A stretch of DNA of 64,000 bases from Gautieria morchelliformis (lineage: Eukaryota; Basidiomycota; Agaricomycetes; Gomphales; Gomphaceae). Shown here one piece after another: positions 43,574 through 54,807 of this stretch. Each line of letters opens with the position of its first letter. Position 1 is the stretch's first letter. The position numbers and the translations under genes were made by a program. The stretch is taken from positions 35,824-99,823 of the forward strand of contig WHVA01000428.1 of assembly GCA_015179125.1 (NCBI GenBank), written 5' to 3'. Below the pieces are notes generated by a model that worked only from the letters and a program-made list of their open reading frames with translations, was not told the origin of the DNA and did no database searches.

Positions 43574-43847
43574 TCAGTAGTACTAGTACTGCCTTGCATG
43601 CCTAACTATCACGGTAATACTTAACACTAAGTACTGCCTGTGATAGGTTACAGTCACCCCCTACGTGAACACAAGGTGGTTATGAAGATGCCGGAGTGAC
43701 ATAAGGAAATACATAGACTGCCTGTCTCCGACAGTACATGCATGTCTATCTAAATAACAAGTACAACAGTGCAAAAGACACCGAGAAGCCAAGGGATACT
43801 TATGGTGAACAGCAAGCTGCCAAAGAGCATGATCGGCTGTCTGAGGG

Positions 43848-44892
43848 TTAGAAATTCTCCGTGTATATAGTAGGAGAAACTGGTGCGTCTATACGTCGTG
43901 GGTTGGAATATCGTCTCTGCTGTGTGGTGATGGGAAATGGCAATTCTTTGCCTCTTTGCAGGGGTCTTAAGTTCTTTGCCCATCGCGGCATTAACGATGA
44001 TTTGGCAGAACCTTGCGAAGCTTGCAGTGAAAGGCGTTGTGGGGGGGTGAATTCACTCTCTGAAGAGGCTCGCAAGGATAGAGGCAGCCATGAAGACAGC
44101 TGGCGTCTGTGATCCGCCACAGATGGCGGGATGCGGGGTGGTGCTGACGGCATGACACTAGAAGGCCCAACGTTATCCTTATGCGGAAGTCTGGTAAACC
44201 AAGGATGGTCCAGGAAGGAAGCGTCCCATATACTAGGGTCAACTTGTGCATGGTCGAACGTAATGGCTAGAACCATAAGGAAATACACCAGTACTATGAC
44301 AAGACAGTGTGAGGAGGGGACATAAAACCAGACAAGGGCTCGCGTACAACTGAATGGCGTCAACCAAGACAGGACGACGAGGGCGACGCAGGAAGCTGCA
44401 CCGACCCAATTAGTAGCGTACAAAGATGGAGTAGGTGATGCAACTAACATGGATCTTGACACACGGACTTGATCGTGTCGGATGTGACTACAGCTGCGCT
44501 AACTAAAAGGTGGTGAGAATCATAACAAGCTTCGGGTAAACACGTGTACCTAGTTGGAATATGATCAGAAGGGGTACCAGAATAACTTCAGTGCGGACCC
44601 GAGATATATGTCTCCGTGGAGCACAAGCCACCTCCGCCCAGGTTCTAGGAAGCGTTTGAGCTGGCCTGTAGTTAAGCTCGCTGTCAAAAGTTGACAAACT
44701 TACATGATGCCAAGAGCCACAAATGCCACCCATCCGACAATGACGAGCACGGCTCCTGGAGAAGCTACACAATGAATGGACATTGCGTTGACAAGAAAGG
44801 AGGAACAAACCTCGATGCTGACCTTCACCTCCTGAGGCCGAGATACTCCATCCTGCTGCCGTCAAGGCAAGCAGATTGTTAACCACTAGCAA
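43848..44892 (-). CDS. MARVEL-like four-helix membrane protein 1
   Basis: Multi-exon gene of unknown function. Pieces: LLALTAAGWSISASG (44892 down), GAVLVIVGWVAFVALGIM (TM, about 44765-44705), TWAEVACAPRRHISRVRTEVILVPLLIIFQL (TM, 44630-44550), then a long last exon from about 44446: GAASCVALVVLSWL, HCLVIVLVYFLMVLAI (TM) followed by VDPSIWDASFLDHPWFT and a Pro/Ser-rich cytoplasmic tail to the stop at 43848. The TM order with an R-x-R-x-E before TM3 and the aromatic W..PWFT motif after TM4 recall MARVEL-type proteins of basidiomycetes. Similar to the next two MARVEL-like genes. Splice sites only partly resolved. Confidence 0.45.
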
Positions 44893-45302
44893 AGCTAAGC
44901 GTACCTCAGTCGATGAGTGGTTTTTTGTCAGTTATATAAACACAACATCTCACAGTGGAAAATGACTCGAAGTAGTACGTAGACGTTCATACAATCGGAT
45001 GTCTGCTGAGACAGCAGCTAGATGGGAAGGACACCTCCGCTGCTCTGGACAGGAGTGGTATAAACAGTTTGATCGACATGAAGGATTAAAAACGTCCACA
45101 AAGCGTAACAACAATAGGTAGCTTTCCTTATTATCAGGCTCAAAGGGCGTCCGTTATAGACGCCGACTTTCCGAATTCGGGCTTAGCATAAAACCGACAA
45201 GTATACAAGACAGTATGAAATGAGCGTAAAGAGCGCGCTGCGCATCCTGACCAAATGTGAAGCATCTAGCATCCACGCAACCACGCAATCCTTCAGTGGT
45301 GT
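44893..45302. other. Intergenic, nothing called
   Basis: Promoter region of the 43848-44892 gene and 3' flank of the next. No ORF or RNA supported. Confidence 0.5.
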
Positions 45303-46903
45303 TCACCCATTGTAAGGACTAACTCGTGAAAGGTCTAAGGGAGGTGGTCGTGGCCTTTGAGAGGTGGAAGGCCTTCGTGGGCCAGAGGGCCGCGAGCGTG
45401 CCGCGCTCGACGAGGCATCGTGGGCACCCTGCTCAGCCATTTCTGGACTGTACTGAGAAGAAATGAATGCATGGGGCTCATTGGAAGAGATTTTGGATGC
45501 GGAACTTTGAGGTTGTCGCTCTTTGCGCCGGAGGGGTTCCTGTGGGTTCGATCGGGGCCAAATGCCTCCCGGAGGAGGAGAGGGCTCCCGATCTCTGGCG
45601 AGTACAGCGGGAAGCATTCCTACAGTCGCTTGAAGATGTTGTGGATACAATGAATATGGTTGTGTGGAAGCGGAAGTGGGTGTGGGCTTGCGAGGGAAGC
45701 GGTAGGAATCTCTGCCAAACGGGATAGCTCGAGACCCGGGGGATGCAGCTGGAACCGGGGGTACAGGACGCTCCACAGTGGTCTCGAGCTTGAGTGGCTC
45801 GATAGAGTAATTCCTGGTGAGTCCCATTTGCTGGGCATACAGTATTCCAGATGATTCCCCGGGCTCAACCAATTTGCCATAGGAGAGTTTTGTTTCGACT
45901 TCCAACGGTTTTCGTTGCGTGAACCATCGATAGTCACGTACGCCGCTGCGCCAGACGTGACTATCCCCTTGACTGTGGTAGACGGCGCAGACCACAAGAC
46001 CCAGTAGATAAGTAAGGACTATACGCATAGTAAGACAACGGCGGTGACCATGATGGAACCGACACATACGTGTGATGGTACTAAGCCATGTGAAAGCAAG
46101 CAGAACCTTGGTGGACAAGCAACTAATGCTAGGCTCTCGGCCTTGATCACTACAATCAAATCCTGCTACAGCTCATGTTAGGGTTCTCACTTACCAATCG
46201 GAGAGCACTGCATCGTAGGAATAATCGCGGTCGTGGCGGCAGCACCAGCTGGATTGGGAGTTAATGTAGAACCGCCGCTAAAAGCGAAAATAAAAACGGA
46301 CAGAGATTCATGACCCAAAGGAGTCCGACCCACGAGATTTCCACGACAACGCGAGCGATAAATGCATTCTTGCGGATAAGCTCCACGAAGATGCTTATAA
46401 GAAGTTATCAGTCAACTAGGCTGAAGATTTCTCGAATACACGCACACCGAAAAAACAGTGACGAGACCCAATGCTCCCAGGAAGATGAGGTAGCTGTCAA
46501 CTTCCGCTGGACGGGGCGGACGGTTCAGATGCAGCCACCTGAAGGGTAAATAGAAATCTACGACGCACGAAAGTTTGCAGTATTCGGGACCAGAGACCCT
46601 AAGTTAAGGGCTGCGAGTATGCATATGACCGAGTGAAATGAGATAAAAAGAGCTGGGACGGGGATGTGCTGTCAGAGAGAAAATCCTCGACGAACTGAGT
46701 ACTGACCGAACGCAATATAACGCAACGTGATAAAGGTGATCGACATGATTTCCGCCAAAGTGAGGGACTGGATGATCCAGTCCAGGTAAACCGGCAATAT
46801 GAGGCCTGCTCGGGATGTAGACGTGCAGCCGTATAACCTCGCTTGAGTTGAGAGTTGCGTTCACACTAGGGGAAGCATGAATCTGGCCAGGCCTTATTGA
46901 CAT
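45303..46903 (-). CDS. MARVEL-like four-helix membrane protein 2
   Basis: Paralogue-like neighbour of 43848-44892 on the same strand. Early exon(s) near 46903-46690 with a membrane segment AGLILPVYLDWIIQSLTLAEIMSITFITLRYIAFG. The last exon (46118-45303) has the hydrophobic IVLTYLLGLVVCAVYHSQ, the motif VWRSGVRDYRWFTQR, and a long Pro/Ser/Arg-rich tail (PPVPAASPGSRAIPFGRDSY...RPRPPPLDLSRVSPYNG). The VWRxxVRDYxWF block corresponds to IWDASFLDHPWF in gene 1 and LWHTPVRFCPW in gene 3. Introns between 46118 and 46690 not resolved. Confidence 0.45.
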
Positions 46904-47144
46904 TAGACGCCACTATTGACGGATACTCCCGCGTTATGCTTCCCGGCCTTCCCGACTGAGTTGCCACCTCATCTCGCAAGAATGCAGGGAAGTGATAATT
47001 TTAACTGCTGGAGTGTGTGACAAACATGCAAAATAAAACAAACTAAAACTGCAGGTGACGAGCGAGTCACGTAAAGATACAAGCTAGTGGTGCGAGTCTA
47101 ATTATCTGTGAGTGGTAGAGACTTGAAGGAATCGTTGGCAGCAT
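46904..47144. other. Intergenic, nothing called
   Basis: Spacer between the MARVEL-like gene 2 start and the PPP4R1-like 3' end. No feature recognised. Confidence 0.5.
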
Positions 47145-50100
47145 TCATATCGCCTTGTCTTCGTTCCTCAGCCCCTTTTCAGGAGAAATAATAGGGCCTG
47201 GTTCCTGTTCGGGCATGGTGGGAGAACGAACCCGTGGCTGGTTCTCCGGTAATGTCAGCTCCATAGGATAGTCTTCATCCCCTGTATCCTGCAAATCCAC
47301 CTCAAGAATGACAGGTGGTGTTTTTCGTGGAGGACGTGAAAATGTGGCAAACACCACTGGCGGTGTTGCGGATCTAGTCGGACTATGTCGGAGCTGGCTT
47401 GCCTCTTCAGGGACAAGAAGGAAGGCGACAAACGAACGCACATCCCGTGACGGATCTCGGCTGAGACGGCGAATCGTCTCCTTGAGCCGTGGAGAGCGGC
47501 TTGATGGCTGTGGGTAGAATTTGTCTACCGCAACGGGATTTAGCACTCTCCAAAAGCAGCTTTTAGCCATAAGTATTAGTGCTTACCACAGACTATACCA
47601 AGAAGTCTAGCCACTCCAATGCGCACGTCGGTCACCTTATCTTGGCTGAGCGGCACAATATGTTCCCAGAATTCATCCTTAGCGACCTCTAACTTGCCCT
47701 GCTCACCCTCTACAAGAGCGCGGCAGCAAGCCACATAGCTAAATGCGGATTTGAGCCAAGTGCAACACGGACTGCTTTCTTACTTACGTGGCTCGTTTGC
47801 GGCAAAAGTCTACTGAGGCCAGACCACGTAGGTCGTCTCTGAAAGTTTCAGCAAGATGGGGTCGACTCTCAAAGGCACGGAGGATGTGAGTTAGCTGGAA
47901 GCAACTCGTGAGTCGAGATATGAAGAGTAGTAGGATGACCTTACCCCACCAATGGCAGCTTCACGCACTGCCGCCATTTTATCCACCAAAGCCTTGCCCA
48001 TGAGCGTTCGCACCACTTCCCCCTGTTCATCAGCCAACAGTGCCAAATCAGGTAGTGCTAGTGTCAAGCATTCCCGCTCTCTCCATCCAGTCAGCCATCG
48101 TTCCCAGAGCTCTACGAACCCCATCATAAGGCCCGCTCGTACTGGTCCTTCCAGCGCGCCCACGAAAGAACAAACGCCCCCCAGAGTCTTTAGCCTGGTC
48201 TGCCCATCCTCTGCGTCGTGGACCATGTCCTGCCAAGCATCCAACAGATCCCGCCCAGCTATTGTGCTTCCAAGAATCCGCGCCATCTCGCCAAGGCCGG
48301 CCGCAATCGTGCGTCGTACGCGCCGACTCCTGTCCCGGGTTAGTGTAAGGTAGTGCTCCCGCACTTCGCCCCATCTGTACGGGCCTAGGGACAGGGCAAC
48401 AGCTGGGTAATTGAATGATGTTATGAGAGAACGCGCGGGATCTTGGAAAAAATCGCTAGGTGTGGTCGTTACAGCTGGTGGAAGCCCAAGTTTGCCTACA
48501 GGCTCCGACTGTGCTGCCTCGCTCCCCTCGGGCAAATCGTCATCGTTCTCAAACACAGACGATAACGCGCGTGGCGGTTTCTTCGGATCGGTTCTTGGAA
48601 TAAATTGTGTTTCGGTGCTGTTTTTATGCTGGTGCCACTCTGAACCTCGGTGCCGCCCAACGAACAAACTTACCAGCTCCGGTGGTGCGCCCCCATCATC
48701 CGTATGAAATGCATATATCACCTCCCCTAGTACCTCGAGCACAGCCGATCTTACAGTAGTTTCCACATCACCGGAAAGAGAAAGCAAGACATCCAATGCC
48801 AACGTACGTCGATGTTGCGGCGTAAGGCGGGTGAGAATGCCTGGTAAAGCGAAAACTGCCGAGTGACGAACCTGCCAGACGGTGTCGCTTGCCAAAGCCT
48901 CGAAGAGAGGCAGAAGCGAAAGCAGTACTACTTCTACAGGTACGACCTTGGCGAGCGCCCCTACCGCGAACGATGCTTCCCGCCGAACCCAGCAAAGAGG
49001 ATCTGCGCCGATATATGCTACTTCGTCAGCGAACGCTCTTATGGTATCTTCTGGAAGCTTGGCTGCTGTAATGTGAATGAAAAATCACGGCGGAGCGCGG
49101 ACAAGACCTACCATGTGCAGTCACTGTCGCAATCAGACTCATGCTTGACAATCGTCCAACGGCAGCCTGTTCGTTTGCCTCGTCTTGTGTGTCCTGGCAT
49201 TGCTGTGCTTCGGCCACTAGCCAACCTTCAGCCACATTTGTGAGTGCTTTGTTTTGTGCAGATTCCCCAGCCGTCCCCTCAGAGCTTCGATGAGAACATA
49301 GAAGTATTCCTCTATCACAACAGTCGCCCAGAAGTGCGGGTGGAGCAGAATCCAAGGGAGCCTGGGATGGTAGTCCCTGTGAAAGCGGGTATGTTGGCCC
49401 TGGCAGAGAGTCGAGGGATGACGATGGTCCAGAAGAGTGCGGGTGTGATGCAAGGGACGCGGTACAAGTATCTGTAACTGAATCCGAAGCTTCAGGCTGA
49501 AGGGTTGATGATGAGGATGGCTGAGATTCTGTCTGCAATGGAGGCAAGAAAATTTGCATATTCTTATCTGTTGCTGACGGGGGTGAAATTGTTGGTGGAA
49601 ACTCAGGTGTCATTTCAGCATTGAAGATGGGCGAGGGACAATTCTCCTCAGAAACATCAAGCCTGCCCATGCCAATGATGACCTGGTGAACAATTTCTTG
49701 CTCCAGCATTTTCCTCTCCTTGGCAGCAAACGGTGGGCTGTCTTCATTTTTGTCATCGGCAGAGTGCAAACGATTCAAAATCTCTACCACGGCGAATCGT
49801 GCGGGAGCACCGACCATCGCGCTGTGATCTATGAGTAAGGAGCCTAAGATCGGTGTGAAACTCTGTACGGGCAATAGAGGCGGATCCTCTTGTCCTTCCA
49901 GCGGCGGCTCCTCCTCGACTAACCGACAATTCTGGAAGCGGGTTAGTACAAGTCAAAACAGGGCGATAACGCTATTTACTTCGAAAAACCACCACATGAT
50001 GTCCACTAGATTAGAGACAAGGGCTTCCTTGACGGCGTCCTCTGAAAATATAAACGGAGGTGACGTAAATATGCGACCTCCTTTCTCCTGGGTAGCTTAC

Positions 50101-50674
50101 CATCGTCAACGGCGAGACCATTGAGAAGGGGCAGCACGTATTCAACACCTTCTAACGGGGAGACACCCGACTTAAGAAATGTATGAAGAGAACGAGAAAT
50201 GAAGACTCTACGCAAGATTAGTCGGATGAGAGCTTGACGGGTCAAGCTACAAACCTGTGCATTGTTACCGTGCTGCGACAGAAGAGGTATATCTTCTCCA
50301 CAGAGCTAAGACCTTCATCGTCGACATAGATCTCCAGAGACGGATCGGGGGTTGGTGATGCAGGCACACCCGTGGCCAGATGTCTGGAATAGGAAACATT
50401 TGGATCTAAAGGGGGTGGAGAAGGAGCGGAAGGTCGTGTTTGGGACTGTTGCTGGATCGTCGGGTGATGGTCGGATGGATTGGGACGTAAAGGTTTGGGG
50501 GCGATGATAGCAGGCGGCGCAGAGGTGGGTACCGCGGAAGAGAAGGCAGACTCAAGTGAAATACCTAGGCGAGAATTGGAAGGGGGCGGGGTGGCTGAGC
50601 TATCAAGTTGAACAGATACTGTGAGAGAAAATAGTCAAGGGGGGAATGGGGAGAGGATAGAGAAACGTACTCAT
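47145..50674 (-). CDS. PPP4R1-like protein phosphatase 4 regulatory HEAT protein
   Basis: Scaffold subunit that in other eukaryotes directs PP4 catalytic subunit to substrates. Start: ATGA at 50674-50671, intron 50670-50619 (GTACGT...CAG), then ISVQLDSSATPPPS. N-terminal region Ser/Pro-rich (to about 50330), then LEIYVDDEGLSSVEKIYL, FLKSGVSPLEGVEYVLPLLNGLAVDD, an exon with LVSNLVDIMWWFF, 49874-49026 (PVQSFTPILGSLLID...RFAVVEILNRL, then a long Ser/Pro linker). HEAT-rich 48895-47891 (VWQVRHSAVFALPGILTRLT, TTVRSAVLEVLGEV, RRTIAAGLGEMARILG, VDKMAAVREAAIGG) and C-terminal 47570-47145 (RLKETIRRLSRDPSRDVRSFVAFL). No break noted; several middle introns not resolved. Confidence 0.72.
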
Positions 50675-51363
50675 ACTAAAAGGGTATAGACCAATATTGA
50701 CTCATACGGAGTCATGCGAAACGAGTGGAGCGTAGACGAAAGAGACAATTCACACTTCCAACGCGTCCAGCGACAACGCTTGAAGCGTGAGATCTTGACT
50801 CCGCCACAGCGGCTCTCGAACATGATGTCATATGAATCTTTCATTCCTTCTTGCTCCCAACCACCACAGTGTTCTCTCCCTTGCGGTGCTCTGTGCTCTC
50901 CCTCTCGTCTGCTCAGTAGCTTTCCACCTCGACTTTCCGCCCTCACTTGATGAATAACATACTATTAGTATTTCTTCGAAAATCGCCTCCATGTCGTCAT
51001 AGTTCATCACCTCAGTCCAGAAACCTTAATGGCGGGCCCTCGGACAGCGCTGTTTCTGCCTATCATTGGGGTCTAACCAATGACCCCGAGTCCTGCTGAA
51101 TCATCCACTGATGTGCCTGGCGAGTCACACGTCCATCATGTTGAATTCGCTGTTAGTTCACGCAAACGTGACTTCTGACAGATGTCAATTCTCTTGCTAT
51201 TCAAGCACCCAGAGAGAACCTTCGGCTGCTGCACAATGATGGACCCCAAGCTAATTCTAGGACTCTGCTCTTGCAGACTTCCGTTCAATTACCTCCAACG
51301 ACACGCCTGCAATTGATGGTATGTACTACAGTGAGTATCGTTTAAATCGTACTACGGCTCGCG
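50675..51363. other. Intergenic between PPP4R1-like and Hv1-like genes
   Basis: Holds the PPP4R1-like promoter and the Hv1-like 3' flank. No further ORF or RNA gene recognised. Confidence 0.5.
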
Positions 51364-52108
51364 TTATGCACCATCGGTTGACTCGGAAAATCTAAGTTTC
51401 AACGTTTGAATTTCCTGCTGAGCATCGTAAAGAGCTTTGGTCTTCTCTGCCAACATCCTTCTCGCTTCGTGCAGCTCATGTGAGGTACCCTCGTTTAATT
51501 CGGCCACACCTACCGCCGCTAGATAGTGTTTTCAGTAGTAGAAGCCATAACCCAATGTCTGAGCAGTGACATACCTTCACCTGCAAACCGTACCAATCGG
51601 AGAAGTATAAGGAGAGCTGCGAGTTCACGCTCGCGACCCTTCAACACCACATCGACCACGAAAGTCATGATAATAACAGAGCCATCGCAAAAGTGCAACA
51701 CGCTCTGGAAGGGGCTATAGTACCTTGGGCCAAAAGCCCATGTGCATAGGAGGAGTTCGATCACGAATAGAATCGTTATACCCAGCGAGATGTCGGATAA
51801 CATCTCGAGCCACAGAGGTGTCTCGCCAGCCTCAGGACTGCATGAGTCGGAGAGAAACGAGTAAGACAGGTCAGCCAGTACAATAATACTGTCGATGGAT
51901 ATCTATTCCATCACCCACAAAGCAAGTTAGATGAACACGTTATAGATGGAGGGTGGAAAGGACGCGCCAACCCAATGACTACCATGTGAAATGACTTGGT
52001 CTCTAATTTCTCAGCAGTTCGTTGCCGCCAGCCTTTGCGAATTTCCCTCGACGTACCACCGTCCTCAGCGTCGCTCTCAGATTGGAGTAGAGGCTGTTGT
52101 TCGGACAT
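51364..52108 (-). CDS. Hv1-like voltage-gated proton channel
   Basis: Four-helix voltage-sensor protein conducting protons out of the cell. Exons 52108-51972, 51888-51575, 51518-51364 (introns 83 and 55 bp), 201 residues. S1 VVIGIIVLADLSYSFL holds the aspartate expected for proton selectivity. S2 ISLGITILFVIELLLCTWAF, S3 HFCDGSVIIMTFVVDVVLKG. S4 ALLILLRLVRFAGE shows two arginines spaced by three, with glycine at the usual third basic position. The C-terminus is a coiled coil (LNEGTSHELHEARRMLAEK...) as in dimeric Hv1. N-terminus acidic and cytosolic. The length fits fungal Hv1 proteins. Confidence 0.8.
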
Positions 52109-52537
52109 GTAGGTACAGCACAGTGGGCGTCTGGGGGCGTCTGGGTTCTTCTAAAAGTGGTAATCGGGGTATTCTGTGTGCACTTACCTACTTAACGGCT
52201 ATGGAAAATTTGTCCATCCCCTCAGAGAATCCGAGGCACCCATCCATGGCTACTGCTTATGCCCTATTCCATAAGTGTAGACTTGCGAAGAATGACCTAT
52301 TGTTCTAGTAGATCCATGCACTTAATTGTTCTGCATGCACAACAATAGGGGAAGCTGGTGGTTCCCGTGCGTTTGGGCAATGTGCAGTGTTGATCACAGT
52401 CGTATCTCTCTGCTTGTCTCCTCCTCTCCAGCACTGACAGGTGCAGCTGCTGTAATCCATTTATTCTTTGAGCAACGCTACACTAGTTTCAATGCCTCCT
52501 TGCTTCGACCGCGTCGTAGTTCTGAGAAGTAGAGGAT
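52109..52537. other. Divergent intergenic region
   Basis: Between the Hv1-like start (-) and a MARVEL-like gene (+). No ORF with support. Probably contains both promoters. Confidence 0.5.
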
Positions 52538-53921
52538 ATGTCCATGGTACGTATGCAGTCGAGCAACCGTCTGCAGCGATTATTGAGTCCACGGAATATC
52601 AGTGGCTGTGGTCGTCATAGGTATTCTATGGATTGGAGTACTCTCTGCCTATGCATTTACGAAAGGAGGTTATCCTACTGTCCAAGAATGTGGGGTTACG
52701 TTGCTTGAAATTGTGCATATACTGTATACTAAATTAAGCAACCATACGCAGCTGTATCTGTTACCCTTCTGCTTTCCTTCAACGCACTTTCTACGCTGTG
52801 TATCCCTATATTGTGCGTGTCTTCTCTTTCCACAACAGTTTTTGTTTATAGACCACCCAGTTCTCTCCTCGACGCCTCAGACTCGGTAGAACGCAGTCGA
52901 TGGTATAGTCATGTATGGTTCGAACTTACGTCGCTGAGCCTCCTCCTCGTGTCTCATTTTGGTGAGTGTGGCATGTATGGTATCTGTGATTCAGCTCTCG
53001 TAATTTATTCTCAATGCAGCTGCTGCTTTACTTTTCGATATACTCAGCCCGTCCTTCCACTGTGCAAATTCCAGTGAGTGAACCACTTAGTCACCCTTGC
53101 TACACACTCATTCGGTGGTTTGCAGACCCTGATTCAGAAGGGTGGTGTAAGCTGATCAATGTGTATATTTCTGTCGCAAGCTGGATAACTCCCCTCATAT
53201 GTGCGTGTTAACCCTCGCCTGGTGTCTGTTCTCTTCCTCAAAAGTTACAGTGTTTTTATTTATATCATACCTCTCATTGGCCTCCTTCCGGACTGCCCCG
53301 CGATTCCCTACGCTGTGGCACACTCCGGTTCGCTTTTGCCCCTGGGACGACGCGGACTTGCACGTATCTAAAATTATCCGCACAAAAGCTCTAGATGCTG
53401 ACCCGCGAGAGATTGAAGAAGCGGCGGGAGGTTCAGTTTCTCAACTTTCTTGCTCCCAGCCGCAGTCTCGAGGGAGATCTCAGACCCTCGTTCCCCCGAT
53501 AACTCACATGAATCCTCCGCCAAGGCGTACCTCCCAAATTTCACGGCCACTACCTCATCCTCCAGGAGGACGCGTAACAGTGCGACCCCCGCAACCCGGA
53601 GTCCGGCGTACCTACTTATCGCCGTTACGAATGGTTTCGCAACCTCCGCCGTCCAGGTCAACTTTCCAACCGCCTTCATCAAGGGCGATGTCCCACCGTC
53701 CCTCTTCGCAAACACCCTCGCTCCCGATACCGTTACATCATGACGCAACCCTTCATCCTTCACGGACCGGCATGATACTGTTGCCTATTAATACCGCTGT
53801 GTCTGCCCGCGCAGGTGATTCGACTAGCAGCTTCAAGCGAGGGAACGAATTGGAACGATACTGTGATAGTTGGAATCGTAATAGGCGAGGCTCAGCCTCG
53901 CACCCAACATGGCGTGCCTAA
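52538..53921 (+). CDS. MARVEL-like four-helix membrane protein 3
   Basis: Multi-exon membrane protein. Pieces in order: ISVAVVVIGILWIGVLSAYAFTKG (TM, about 52590-52660); VFVYRPPSSLLDASDSVERSRWYSHVWFELTSLSLLLVSHF (52850-52960, TM3-like with an R/W/E lead); AAALLFDILSPSFHCAN (about 53018-53070); DPDSEGWCKLINVYISVASWITPLI (TM, 53129-53200); FLFISYLSLASF then LWHTPVRFCPW and a long Pro/Ser/Arg-rich tail (53265-53921). It has the TM order and post-TM4 aromatic motif of the two genes at 43.8-46.9 kb, on the other strand. The start ATG at 52538 and intron 1 are guesses. Function unknown. Confidence 0.45.
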
Positions 53922-54807
53922 GCCTCCACATTCATGTTCATGTTATCTCATTCATTTGTCTATTGATGCCAATTCCACGACATGCTGTCAAGATCTGGTT
54001 GGTTTAATATCGCATAAATTCCTCAGTCCACTTTGCTGTCTCTTTAAATGCATTGTGGCTTGAAGATTCCGGCAGACTTGACTTATTCCCAACTCTCGCC
54101 GGCCCCTTGAATCTTAAAGCTTCGATCGCAAATCACAGCCTTGATGCAGTAGCAGCGATTATCCAGCTCTTGATCGTTTCATGAATGAAGTGCAAAGATT
54201 ACCTTCACGGTATCATCTCACCTAATCTCGTCTAGGATCTGGTTGTCCGGACTGGCGCCGAGAACCGCATTATGATGGCATCGCATAGCGAGCATTGACA
54301 CTCAGAGCTCAAACTGTCAACGTTTCAACTTGTATCCCCATTAGTAGTCAAGCCATTTGAACAAATCTTCATTTGTGTCGTGGAGTGCGATGGCGATAGA
54401 CGTTTGTAGCTTGTGCGAGTTTGCTGCAGGGTCCACTGTCCTAGTGCCCATATTATTATGATAGTGGCACGGCCCCGATGCTCTAACCAGCGCCACTCAC
54501 CGTCAAAATTTCGGACAAGGAGCTGGCGCGCTGGCATCCTCGAGCCAAGCAGATTATCAGTGGAAAGTACTCAAGTACTCTGAGTACAGTACATATACAG
54601 TAAACCTTTTACTGTAATCGCTTTCCAAGGACATACCGTTTTGGCCTTTACACTGCCACGGTCACGCCGTGACCGCCGCCCAGCCAGGGCGTTGTGCATG
54701 TCGACGAGCCACCTATTATATTCTACGACTGCCTGCTCCTGGGATTACCCTGGTCACAAGCATTCTTCAAATAAAGTTTCGTGGTTCACGGCGAAGCGAG
54801 ACCTGGA
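53922..54807. other. Intergenic, nothing called
   Basis: A minus-strand open frame (54537-54325) and a plus one (54641-54841) show no recognised features. A D-arm-like string near 54495 has no partner box B. Confidence 0.5.

Noticed and set aside
43750-43983. Separate small gene with a C-terminal membrane helix
   Set aside because: Out of frame with the larger ORF and without start context; the hydrophobic run may be chance.
54460-54530. tRNA gene on the minus strand (D-arm-like GGCGCTGGTTAGAGC)
   Set aside because: No box B and no T-arm or acceptor pairing within 90 nt.
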